Below are positions 28,460 through 40,900 of a stretch of DNA of 64,000 bases, piece by piece; positions within the stretch are counted from its first letter, which is position 1; every line of letters begins with the position of its first letter. The stretch comes from Anomaloglossus baeobatrachus (Eukaryota > Chordata > Amphibia > Anura > Aromobatidae). Made by a program: the position numbers and the translations under genes. The notes beneath the pieces were generated by a model. It searched no databases. It was given only the letters and a program-made list of their open reading frames with translations, and had not been told where the DNA came from. Location: NCBI RefSeq assembly GCF_048569485.1, contig NC_134364.1:128875089-128939088 (forward strand), read 5' to 3'.

Positions 28460-31400
28460 ATCTCTTCTTCATGTGATTGTAGCTCTATATAATCCTCACA
28501 CGTCTCTTCTTCATGTGATCGCGGCTCTATATAATCCTCACACGTCTCTTCTTCATGTGATCGCGGCTCTATATAATCCTCACACGTCTCTTCTTCATGT
28601 GATCGCGGCTCTATATAATCCTCACACGTCTCTTCTTCATGTGATCGCGGCTCTATATAATCCTCACACGTCTCTTCTTCATGTGATCGCGGCTCTATAT
28701 AATCCTCACACGCCTCTTCATGTGATCGCGGCACTATATAATCCTCACACGTCTCTTCTTCATGTGATCGCGGCTCTATATAATCCTCACACGTCTCTTC
28801 ATGTGATCACGGCTCTATATAATCCTCACACGTCTCTTCATGTGATCGCGGCACTATATAATCCTCACACGTCTCTTCTTCATGTGATCGCGGCTCTATA
28901 TAATCCTCACACGTCTCTTCTTCATGTGATCGCAGCTCTATATATTCCTCACACGTCTCTTCTTCATGTAATCGCGGCTCTATATAATCCTCACACGTCA
29001 CTTCTTCATGTGATTGCGGCTCTATATAATCCTCACACGTCTCTTCTTCATGTGATCGCGGCTCTATATATTCCTCACACGTCTCTTCTTCATGTAATTG
29101 CGGCTCTATATAATCCTCACACGTCACTTCTTCATGTGATTGCGGCACTATATAATCCTCACACGTCTCTTCTTCATGTGATCGTGGCTCTATAAAAGCC
29201 TCACACGTCTCTTCATGTGATCACGGCTCTATATAATCCTCACACGTCTCTTCATGTGATTGCGGCTCTATATAATCCTCACACGTCTCTTCTTCATGTG
29301 ATTGCGGCTCTATATAATCCTCACACGTCTCTTCTTCATGTGATTGCGGCTCTATATAATCCTCACACGTCTCTTCTTCATGTGATTGCGGCTCTATATA
29401 ATCCTCACACATCTCTTCTTCATGTGATCGCGGCTCTATATAATCCTCACACGTCTCTTCTTCATGTGATCGCGGCTCTATATAATCCTCACACGTCTCT
29501 TCTTCATGTGATCGCAGCTCTATATAATCCTCACACGTCTCTTCTTCATGTGATCGCGGCTCTATATAATCCTCACACGTCTCTTCTTCATGTGATCGTG
29601 GCTCTATATAATCCTCACACGTCTCTTCTTCATGTGATCGCGGCTCTATATAATCCTCACACGTCTCTTCTTCATGTGATCGCGGCTCTATAAAAGCCTC
29701 ACACATCTCTTCTTCATGTGATCGCGGCTCTATATAATACTCACACGTCTCTTCTTCATGTGAACGCGACTCTATATAATCCTCACATGTCTCTTCTTCA
29801 TGTGATCGCGGCTCTATATAATCCTCACACGTCTCTTCTTCATGTGATCGCAGCTCTATATAATCCTCACACGTCTCTTCTTCATGTGATCGCTGCTCTA
29901 TATAATCCTCACACGTCTCTTCTTCATGTGATCGTGGCTCTATAAAAGCCTCACACATCTCTTCTTCATGTAATCGCGGCTCTATATAATCCTCACACGT
30001 CTCTTCTTCATGTGATCGCGGCTCTATATAATCCTCACACGTCTCTTCTTCATGTGATCGCGGCTCTATATAATCCTCACACGTCTTCTTCATGTGATTG
30101 CGGCTCTATATAATCCTCACATGTCTCTTCTTCATTTGATCGCGGCTCTATATAATCCTCACACGTCTCTTCTTCATGTGATCGCGGCTCTATATAATCC
30201 TCACACGTCTCTTCTTCATGTGATCGTGGCTCTATATAATCCTCACACGTCTCTTCTTCATGTGATCGCGGCTCTATATAATCCTCACACGTCTCTTCTT
30301 CATGTGATCGTGGCTCTATATAATCCTCACACATCTCTTCTTCATGTGATCGCGACTCTATATAATCCTCACGTCTCTTCTTCATGTGATCGCGGCTCTA
30401 TATAATCCTCACACGTCTCTTCTTCATGTGATCGCGGCTCTATATAATCCTCACACGTCTCTTCTTCATGTGATCGTGGCTCTATATAATCCTCACACGT
30501 CTCTTCTTCATGTGATCGCGGCTCTATATAATCCTCACACGTCTCTTCTTCATGTGATCGTGGCTCTATATAATCCTCACACATCTCTTCTTCATGTGAT
30601 CGCGACTCTATATAATCCTCACACGTCTCTTCTTCATGTGATCGTGGCTCTATAAAAGCCTCACACGTCTCTTCATGTGATCACGGCTCTATATAATCCT
30701 CACACGTCTCTTCATGTGATCACGGCTCTATATAATCCTCACACGTCTCTTCATGTGATCGCGGCTCTATATAATCCTCACATGTCTCTTCTTCATGTGA
30801 TTGCGGCTCTATATAATCCTCACACGTCTCTTCTTCATGTGATCGTGGCTCTATAAAAGCCTCACACATCTCTTCTTCATGTGATCGTGGCTCTATATAA
30901 TCCTCACACGTCTCTTCTTCATGTGATCGCGGCTCTATATAATCCTCACACGTCTCTTCTTCATGTGATCGTGGCTCTATATAATCCTCACACGTCTCTT
31001 CTTCATGTGATCGCGGCTCTATATAATCCTCACACGTCTCTTCTTCACGTGATCGCGGCTCTATAAAAGCCTCACACATCTCTTCTTCATGTGATCGCGG
31101 CTCTATATAATCCTCACACGTCTCTTCTTCATGTGATCGCGGCTCTATAAAATCCTCACACGTCTCTTCTTCATGTGATCGCAGCTCTATATAATTCTCA
31201 CACGTCTCTTCATGTGATTGTGGCTCTATATAATCCTCACACGTCTCTTCTTCATGTGATCGCGGCTCTATATAATCCTCACACGTCTCTTCTTCATGTG
31301 ATCGCGGCTCTATATAATCCTCACACGTCTCTTCTTCATGTGATCGCGGCTCTGTATAATCCTCACACGTCTCTTCTTCATTTGATCGCGGCTCTATATA

Positions 31401-32942
31401 ATCCTCACACGTCTCTTCATGTGATCGCGGCTCTATATAATCCTCACACGTCTCTTCTTCATGTGATCGCGGCTCTATATAATGCTCACACGTCTCTTCA
31501 TGTGATCGCGGATCTATATAATCCTCACACGTCTCTTCATGTGATCGCGGCTCTATATAATCCTCACACGTCTCTTCTTCATGTGATTGCGGCTCTATAT
31601 AATCCTCACACGTCTCTTCTTCATGTGATCGCGGCTTTATATAATACTCACACGTCTGTTCATGTGATCGCGGCTCTATATAATACTCACACGTCTGTTC
31701 ATGTGATCGCGGCTCTATATAATCCTCACACTTCTCTTCATGTGATCACGGCTCTATATAATCCTCACACGTCTGTTCATGTGATCGCGGCTCTATATAA
31801 TCCTCACACGTCTCTTGTTCATGTGATCGCGGCTTTATATAATCCTCACATGTCTCTTCTTCATGTGATCGCGGCTCTATATAATCCTCACACGTCTCTT
31901 CTTCATGTGATCACGGCTCTATATAATCCTCACACGTCTCTTCTTCATGTGATCGCGGCTCTATATAATCCTCACATGTCTCTTCTTCATGTGATCGCGG
32001 CTCTATATAATCCTCACACGTCTCTTCTTCATGTGATCGCGGCTCTATATAAACCTCACATGTCTCTTCTTCATGTGATCGCGGCTCTATATAATCCTCA
32101 CACGTCTGTTCATGTGATCGCGGCTCTATATAATCCTCACACTTCTCTTCATGTGATCGCGGCTCTATATAATCCTCACACGTCTGTTCATGTGATCGTG
32201 GCTCTATATAATCCTCACACGTCTCTTCTTCATGTGATCGCGGCTCTATATAATCCTCACACGTCTCTTCTTCATGTGATCGCGGCTCTGTATAATCCTC
32301 ACACGTCTCTTCTTCATGTGATCGCGGCTCTATATAATCCTCACACGTCTCTTCTTCATGTGATCGCGACTCTATATAATACTCACACGTCTGTTCATGT
32401 GATCGCGGCTCTATATAATACTCACACGTCTGTTTATGTGATCGCGGCTCTATATAAACCTCACATGTCTCTTCTTCATGTGATCGCGACTCTATATAAT
32501 ACTCACACGTCTGTTCATGTGATCGCGGCTCTATATAATACTCACACGTCTGTTTATGTGATCGCGGCTCTATATAATCCTCACACGTCTGTTCATGTGA
32601 TCACGGCTCTATATAATCCTCACACGTCTGTTCATGTGATCGCGGCTCTATATAATACTCACACATCTGTTCATGTGATCGCGACTCTATATAATCCTCA
32701 CATGTCTCTTCTTCATGTGATCGCGGCTCTATATAATCCTCACACGTCTGTTCATGTGATCGCGGCTCTATATAATCCTCACACGTCTGTTCATGTGATC
32801 ACGGCTCTATATAATACTCACACGTCTGTTCATGTGATCGCGGCTCTATATAATCTTCACACGTCTGTTCATGTGATCACGGCTCTATATAATTTTCACA
32901 CGTCTGTTCATGTGATCGCGGCTCTATATAATCCTCACATAT
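28460..32942. repeat. 42-bp minisatellite, about 107 copies
   Basis: The units contain CTCTATATAATCCTCACACG, TCTCTTCTTCATGTG and ATCGCGG, 42 bp in all. A 39-bp variant has lost one TTC. As both lengths are multiples of three, open frames persist: a plus-strand repeat HVIAALYNPHTSLL and a minus-strand repeat EEETCEDYIEPRSH. Copies are highly alike, with local runs of variants (for example TCTGTTCATG units between 31650 and 32930). The array lies in the presumed npr1 intron 1. Confidence 0.97.
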
Positions 32943-33804
32943 GTGTAGGTAGATAATTGTGGAGCTTTTTCTTTACATATTATTCTCTAATCTTAGAAAC
33001 CTTCCAGTCTATAAATTGTAAATTTTTAGTTTTTTAATCTTTTTCCCCCCTTTATCTCCAGCAGTAGGACAATAAATTGTTTATACAATGCTCCGGCAGA
33101 TCGCTGTGGAGTATTTAATGTTACCGCACATAAACTTTCGTAACCTCAATCCTGTACTGAAAGTGCAGCCCGTATCGGTGACCTGACCGCAGGAGGGAGC
33201 GGGACCGAGGCCAATCTCATAGATACAGTTCCACATCTAAACAGTTATTATATGTGAGGGGGAAGAGTTGTGTACGACATGAGACCCGCCTTGATCAGGA
33301 GAGGTTGTCCTCTCCATTGTTACTGCTGGTCGGACCCCCACATCTACCTGGTCATCTAGTGTCACCAAAGGACAGGGTCACTGGTGGTGACACGCTGGAC
33401 CATATATCAGTATGTCAGCACCGTGACCACTTCTCAGAGGCACACGTCAATATATATGTTTCCTCACACGTCTTGTCCAAAAGTAGTGGTGAGATGTAGA
33501 CACTTTGATGTAAACACTCGCACTCGGGAAGGAAGCCTCGCACTCCCTGACAGTGGCTTCCACCCCTCATCCTGCGGAAGGATTCAGGCAGCAGCAGGAG
33601 GAAACTGTGTGTGACATTCTGTGCTGCCACCGCTCCCTGAATGTTCCTCAGGGTTTAACCACTGCACTGCCACTAAGCTGATGCCCACCATGCTAAGCAA
33701 AATACCCCAATACATGGCCCTTACTGACACCCAAGAACAACCCTCCAGGGTTAATATCTGCCATTAGCAATGTACTTAACAGCTGCCCTTTAAACAACTA
33801 TTAC
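32943..33804 (+). other. npr1 intron 1, spacer between the 42-bp and 32-bp arrays
   Basis: About 860 bases of unique sequence. Frames at 33254-33499 and 33384-33614 show no recognised domain. A pyrimidine stretch followed by CAGCAG near 33060 resembles a splice acceptor, but what follows does not encode the VIYIC-like start expected of NPR1 exon 2. Confidence 0.55.
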
Positions 33805-34138
33805 TCCTCACCCACTGATACCTAGGCACTAACTGCCCCTCACCCACTGATACCTAGGTACTAACCGCCCCTCACCCACTGATACCTAGGTACTAACTGC
33901 CCCTCACCCACTGATACCTAGGCACTAACTGCCCCTCCCCCACTGATACCTAGGCACTAACTGCCCCTCACCCACTGATACCTATGTACTAACTGCCCTT
34001 CACCCACTGATACCAAGGTACTAATTGCCCCTCACCCACTGATACCCAGGTACTAATTGCCCCTCACCTACTGATACCTAGGTACTAACTGCCCCTCATC
34101 CACTGATACCTAGGTACTAACTGCCCCTTACCCACTGA
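33805..34138. repeat. 32-bp minisatellite, about 10 copies
   Basis: The units read CCCCTCACCCACTGATACCT followed by AGGTACTAACTG, with small changes (GGCACT, TGTACT, AATTG). Copies are very similar, pointing to recent expansion. Confidence 0.93.
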
Positions 34139-34659
34139 CTGTTTTTGGCCCAGTTACACATTCTACTATGTGTCCCATGTTAGAGCAATTCCCCTGTGGA
34201 TGAATTACACGATATCCGCCGGCTCTCGATACAGAGGAATCCGTAATAATGAGAACATATAATGATACCTCCAGTGGCAGGTGACCCCTGCGGGCAGCCC
34301 CCGGTGAGACAAGCCACCAAAGCAGAACTCTACCTGACAACTCGACCCATAACACACAAGACGAGCAGAGAGTTCTGGTGCTGGAGGCTTATATACTAAT
34401 TATAGTGCGCGAGGAGGGAGCTGGGCCCAGATCAAGGCCTCCTGCTAATAACACCATCCCCTCTGTACTGGTCCTGCAGACTGCACTCTGCTGATTACAG
34501 ATGGCAAACGTCAGTCCCAGCACTCCACTGTATGATAAGCGGCGCCCTACAGGGGTCTCTCAGCTAGTACAAAGCAACTATGTACACAACGAGGGGGCTA
34601 CGCTCTGCATATGCCTGGGAAGGATTGCCATTCATTTCTCTTCTTAGTTTTAACCCCTC
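34139..34659 (+). other. npr1 intron 1, spacer before the 45-bp array
   Basis: About 520 bases of unique-looking sequence between two arrays. No exon, transposon or RNA gene was seen. Confidence 0.55.
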
Positions 34660-37048
34660 ACTGATGTACAGACGGCGTTCTCAGTCATGTCACCGCTGAT
34701 CTCTGGTGATGTATAGGCGGTGTTCTCAGTGATGTCACCGCTGATCTCTGGTGATGGATAGGAGGTGTTCTCAGTGATGTCATCGCTGATCTCTGGTGAT
34801 GGATAGGTGTTCTCAGTGATGTCACCGCTGATCTCTGGTGATGGATAGGAGGTGTTCTCAATGATGTCACCACTGATCTCTGGTGATGGATAGGCGGTGT
34901 TCTCAGTGATGTCACCGCTGATCTCTGGTGATGGATAGGAGGTGTTCTCAGTGATGTCACCGCTGATCTCTGGTGATGGATAGGCGGTGTTCTCAGTGAT
35001 GTCACTGCTGATCTCTGGTGATGGATAGGAGGTGTTCTCAGTGATGTCACCGCTGATCTCTGGTGATGGATAGGAGGTGTTCTCAGTGATGTCACCGCTG
35101 ATCTCTGGTGATGGATAGGAGGTGTTCACAGTGATGTCACCGTTGATCTCTGGTGATGGATAGGCGGTGTTCTCAGTGATGTCACCGCTGATCTCTGGTG
35201 ATGGATAGGAGGTGTTCTCAGTGATGTCACTGCTGATCTCTGGTGATGGATAGGAGGTGTTCTCAGTGATGTCACTGCTGATCTCTGGTGATGGATAGGA
35301 GGTGTTCTCAGTGATGTCACCACTGATCTCTGGTGATGGATAGGCGGTGTTCTCAGTGATGTCACTGCTGATCTCTAGTGATGGATAGGCGGTGTTCTCA
35401 GTGATGTCACCGCTGATCTCTGGTGATGGATAGGAGGTGTTCTCAGTGATGTCACCACTGATCTCTAGTGATGGATAGGAGGTGTTCTCAGTGTTGTCAC
35501 CGCTGATCTCTGGTGATGGATAGGCGGTGTTCTCAGTGATATCACCGCTGATCTCTGGTGATGGATAGGAGGTGTTCTCAGTGATGTCACCACTGATCTC
35601 TGGTGATGGATAGGCGGTGTCCTCAGTGATGTCACCGCTGATCTCTGGTGATGGATAGGCGGTGTTCTCAGTGATGTCACCGCTGATCTCTGGTGATGGA
35701 TAGGAGGTGTTCTCAGTGATGTCACTGCTGATCTCTGGTGATGGATAGGAGGTGTTCTCAGTGATGTCACCGCTGATCTCTGGTGATGGATAGGTGGTGT
35801 TTTCAGTGATGTCACCGCTGATCTCTGGTGATGGATAGGAGGTGTTCTCAGTGATGTCACCACTGATCTCTAGTGATGGATAGGAGGTGTTCTCAGTGAT
35901 GTCACCGCTGATCTCTGGTGATGGATAGGCGGTGTTCTCAGTGATGTCACCGCTGATCTCTGGTGATGGATAGGAGGTGTTCTCAGTGATGTCACCACTG
36001 ATCTAGTGGTGATGGATAGGCGGTGTCCTCAGTGATGTCACCGCTGATCTCTGGTGATGGATAGGCGGTGTTCTCAGTGATGTCACCGCTGATCTCTGGT
36101 GATGGATAGGAGGTGTTCTCAGTGATGTCACTGCTGATCTCTGGTGATGGATAGGAGGTGTTCTCAGTGATGTCACCGCTGATCTCTGGTGATGGATAGG
36201 TGGTGTTTTCAGTGATGTCACTGCTGATCTCTGGTGATGGATAGGAGGTGTTCTCAGTGATGTCACCACTGATATCTGGTGATGGATAGGCGGTGTCCTC
36301 AGTGATGTCACTGCTGATCTCTGGTGATGGATAGGCGGTGTTCTCAGTGATGTCACCGCTGATCTCTGGTGATGGATAGGAGGTGTTCTCAGTGATGTCA
36401 CCGCTGATCTCTGGTGATGGATAGGTGGTTTTCTCAGTGATGTCACTGCTGATCTCTAGTGATGGATAGAAGGTGTTCTCAGTGATGTCACTGCTGATCT
36501 CTAGTGATGGATAGAAGGTGTTCTCAGTGATGTCACTGCTGATTTCAGATGATGGATAGGCGGTGTTCTCAGTGATGTCACCGCTGATCTCTAGTAATGG
36601 ATAGGCGGTGTTCTCAGTGATGTCACCGCTGAACTCTAGTGATGGATAGGCGGCGTTCTCATTGATGTCACCACTGATTTCTGGTGATGGATAGGTGGTA
36701 TTCTCAGTGATGTCACCGCTCATCTCTAGTGATGGATAGGCATTCTCAGTAATGTCATCGCTGATCTCTGGTGATGGATAGGCGGCGTTCTCAGTGATGT
36801 CACCGCTGATCTCTGGTGCTGGATAGACGGCGGTCTCCGTGATGTCACCGCTGATCTCTAGTGATGGATAGGCAGTGTTCTCAGTGATGTCACTGCTGAT
36901 CTCTAGTGATGGATAGGCGGCGTTCTCACTGATGTCACCACTGATTTCTGATGATGGATAGGTGGTATTCTCAGTGATGTCACCACTGATCTCTAGCGAT
37001 GGATAGGCGGCATTCTCAGTGATGTCATCGCTGATCTCTGGTGATGGA

Positions 37049-37900
37049 TAGTTGGCGTTCTCAGTGATGTCACCGCTGAACTCTGGTGCTGGATAGGCGG
37101 CGGTCTCCATGATGTCACCGCTGATCTCTAGTGATGGATAGGCAGTGTTCTCAGTGATGTCACCGCTGATCTCTGGTGATGGATAGGCGGTGTTCTCAGT
37201 GATGTCACCGCTGATCCTGGTGATGATTAGGTGGTGTTCTCAGTGATGTCACCGCTGATCTCTGGTGATGGATAGGAGGTGTTCTCAGTGATGTTACCGC
37301 TGATCTCTGGTGATGGATAGGAGGTGTTCTCAGTGATGTCACCACTGATCTCTAGTGATGGATAGGAGGTGTTCTCAGTGATGTCACCGCTGATCTCTGG
37401 TGATGGATAGGCGGTGTTCTCAGTGATGTCAGCGCTGATCTCTGGTGATGGATAGGAGGTGTTCTCAGTGATGTCACCACTGATCTCTGGTGATGGATAG
37501 GCGGTGTTCTCAGTGATGTCACCGCTGATCTCTGGTGATGGATAGGCGGTGTTCTCAGTGATGTCACTGCTGATCTCTGGTGATGGATAGGAGGTGTTCT
37601 CAGTGATGTCACCGCTGATCTCTGGTGATGGATAGGAGGTGTTCTCAGTGATGTCACCACTGATCTCTAGCGATGGATAGGCGGCATTCTCAGTGATGTC
37701 ATCGCTGATCTCTGGTGATGGATAGTTGGCGTTCTCAGTGATGTCACCGCTGAACTCTGGTGCTGGATAGGCGGCGGTCTCCATGATGTCACCGCTGATC
37801 TCTAGTGATGGATAGGCAGTGTTCTCAGTGATGTCACCGCTGATCTCTGGTGATGGATAGGCGGTGTTCTCAGTGATGTCACCGCTGATCCTGGTGATGA
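37049..37900. repeat. Local tandem duplication with a 674-base offset within the 45-bp array
   Basis: A block with the variants TGATCCTGGTGATGATTAGG and GGTCTCCATGATGTC appears twice, at 37211 and 37885 for the first marker. The offset of 674 is 15 units less one base, the missing base being part of the CCTGG variant. The shared rare variants mark a segmental duplication of about 15 units. Confidence 0.8.
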
Positions 37901-40900
37901 TTAGGTGGTGTTCTCAGTGATGTCACCGCTGATCTCTGGTGATGGATAGGAGGTGTTCTCAGTGATGTTACCGCTGATCTCTGGTGATGGATAGGAGGTG
38001 TTCTCAGTGATGTCACCACTGATCTCTAGTGATGGATAGGAGGTGTTCTCAGTGATGTCACCGCTGATCTCTGGTGATGGATAGGCGGTGTTCTCAGTGA
38101 TGTCAGCGCTGATCTCTGGTGATGGATAGGAGGTGTTCTCAGTGATGTCACCACTGATCTCTGGTGATGGATAGGCGGTGTTCTCAGTGATGTCACCGCT
38201 GATCTCGGGTGATGGATAGGCGGTGTTCTCAGTGATGTCACTGCTGATCTCTGGTGATGGATAGGAGGTGTTCTCAGTGATGTCACCGCTGATCTCTGGT
38301 GATGGATAGGAGGTGTTCTCAGTGATGTCACCACTGATCTCTAGTGATGGATAGGAGGTGTTCTCAGTGATGTCACCGCTGATCTCTGGTGATGGATAGG
38401 CGGTGTTCTCAGTGATGTCACCGCTGATCTCTGGTGATGGATAGGAGGTGTTCTCAGTGATGTCACCACTGATCTCTGGTGATGGATAGGCGGTGTCCTC
38501 AGTGATGTCACCGCTGATCTCTGGTGATGGATAGGCGGTGTTCTCAGTGATGTCACCGCTGATCTCTGGTGATGGATAGGTGGTGTTTTCAGTGATGCCA
38601 CCGCTGATCTCTGGTGATGGATAGGAGGTGTTCTCAGTGATGTCACCACTGATCTCTAGTGATGGATAGGAGGTGTTCTCAGTGATGTCACCGCTGATCT
38701 CTGGTGATGGATAGGCGGTGTTCTCAGTGATGTCACCGCTGATCTCTGGTGATGGATAGGAGGTGTTCTCAGTGATGTCACCACTGATCTCTGGTGATGG
38801 ATAGGCGGTGTCCTCAGTGATGTCACCGCTGATCTCTGGTGATGGATAGGCGGTGTTCTCAGTGATGTCACCTCTGATCTCTGGTGATGGATAGGAGGTG
38901 TTCTCAGTGATGTCACTGCTGATCTCTGGTGATGGATAGGAGGTGTTCTCAGTGATGTCACCGCTGATCTCTAGTGATGGATAGGCGGTGTTCTCAGTGA
39001 TGTCACCACTGAACTCTAGTGATGGATAGGCGGCGTTCTCATTGATGTCACCACTGATTTCTGGTGATGGATAGGTGGTATTCTCAGTGATGTCACCGCT
39101 CATCTCTAGTGATGGATAGGCGTTCTCAGTGATGTCACCACTGATCTCTAGCGATGGATAGGCGGCATTCTCAGTAATGTCATCGCTGATCTCTGGTGAT
39201 GGATAGGCGGCGTTCTCAGTGATGTCACCACTGATCTCTGGTGCTGGATAGGCGGCGGTCTCCGTGATGTCACCACTGATCTCTAGTGATGGATAGGCAG
39301 TGTTCTCAGTGATGTCACCACTGATCTCTAGCGATGGATAGGCGGCATTCTCAGTGATGTCATCGCTGATCTCTGGTGATGGATAGTTGGCGTTCTCAGT
39401 GATGTCACCGCTGATCTCTGGTGCTGGATAGGCGGCGGTCTCCATGATGTCACCGCTGATCTCTAGTGATGGATAGGCAGTGTTCTCAGTGATGTCACCG
39501 CTGATCTCTGGTGATGGATAGGCGGTGTTCTCAGTGATGTCACCGCTGATCTCTGGTGATGATTAGGTGGTGTTCTCAGTGATGTCACCGCTGATCTCTG
39601 GTGATGGATAGGAGGTGTTCTCAGTGATGTTACCGCTGATCTCTGGTGATGGATAGGCGGCGTTCTCAGCGATGTCAGCACTGATCTCTAGTGATGGATA
39701 GGTGGTGTTCTCAGTGATGTCACCGCTGATCTCTGGTGATGGATAGGCGTCGTTCTCAGTGATGTCACCACTGATCTACCAGTGATGGATAGGCGTCGTT
39801 CTCAGTGATGTCACCGCTGATCTCTGGTGATGGATAGGTGGCATTCTCAGTGATGTCACCACTGATCTCTGGTGATGGATAAGCGTCGCTCTCAGTGACG
39901 TCACAGCCGATCTCTAGTGTGGATAGGCGGCGTTCTCAGTGATGTCACCGCTGATCTCTGGTGATGGATAGGCGGTGTTCTCAGTGATGTCACCGCTGAT
40001 CTCTAGTGATGGATAGGAGACGTTCTCAGTGATGTCACCACTGATCTCTAGTGATGGATAGGAGGTATTCTCAGTGATGTCACCGCTGATCTCTGGTGAT
40101 GGATAGGAGGCGTTCTCAGTGATGTCACCGCTGATCTCTAGTGATGGATAGGAGACGTTCTCAGTAATGTCACCGCTGATCTCTGCTGATGGATAGGAGG
40201 TGTTCTCAGTGGTGTCACTGCTGATCTCTGGTGATGGATAGGCGGTGTTCTCAGTGATGTCACTACTGATCTCTAGTGATGGATAGGAGGCGTTCTCAGT
40301 GATGTCACTGCTGATCTCTGGTGATGGATAGGCGGTGTTCTCAGTGATGTCACCACTGATCTCTAGTGATGGATAAGCGGTGTTCTCAGTGATGTCACCG
40401 CTGAATTCTAGTGATGGATAGTTGGCGTTCCCACTGATGTCACCGCTGATCTCTAGTGATGGATAGGCGGTGTTCTCAGTGATGTCACCGCTGAACTCTA
40501 GTGATGGATAGGCGGCGTTCTCACTGATGTCACCACTGATTTCTGGTGATGGATAGGTGGTATTCTCAGTGATGTCACCGCTCATCTCTAGTGATGGATA
40601 GGCGTTCTCAGTGATGTCACCACTGATCTCTAGCGATGGATAGGCGGCATTCTCAGTGATGTCATCGCTGATCTCTGGTGATGGATAGTTGGCGTTCTCA
40701 GTGATGTCACCGCTGATCTCTGGTGCTGGATTGGCGGCGGTCTCCGTGATGTCACCGCTGATCTCTAGTGATGGATAGGCAGTGTTCTCAGTGATGTCAC
40801 TGCTGATCTCTAGTGATGGATAGGAGGTGTTCTCAGTAATGTCACCGCCGAACTCTAGTGATGGATAGGCGGCGTTCTCACTGATGTCACCACTGATTTC

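Noticed and set aside
31175-32956. 593-codon open frame on the plus strand in the 42-bp array
   Set aside because: It is only the minisatellite read in frame (HVIAALYNPHTSLL period). The opposite strand is open over much of the array too, and nothing suggests a gene.
33050-33075. Pyrimidine stretch plus CAGCAG resembling the acceptor of npr1 exon 2
   Set aside because: The sequence after it does not encode the expected VIYIC-like start of NPR1 exon 2, and stops follow soon.
37901-39445. 514-codon open frame on the minus strand in the 45-bp array
   Set aside because: It arises because the 45-bp unit is a multiple of three and has no stop in this frame. A second frame is open over the same DNA, other units carry stops and indels, and no non-repeat domain or signal is attached.
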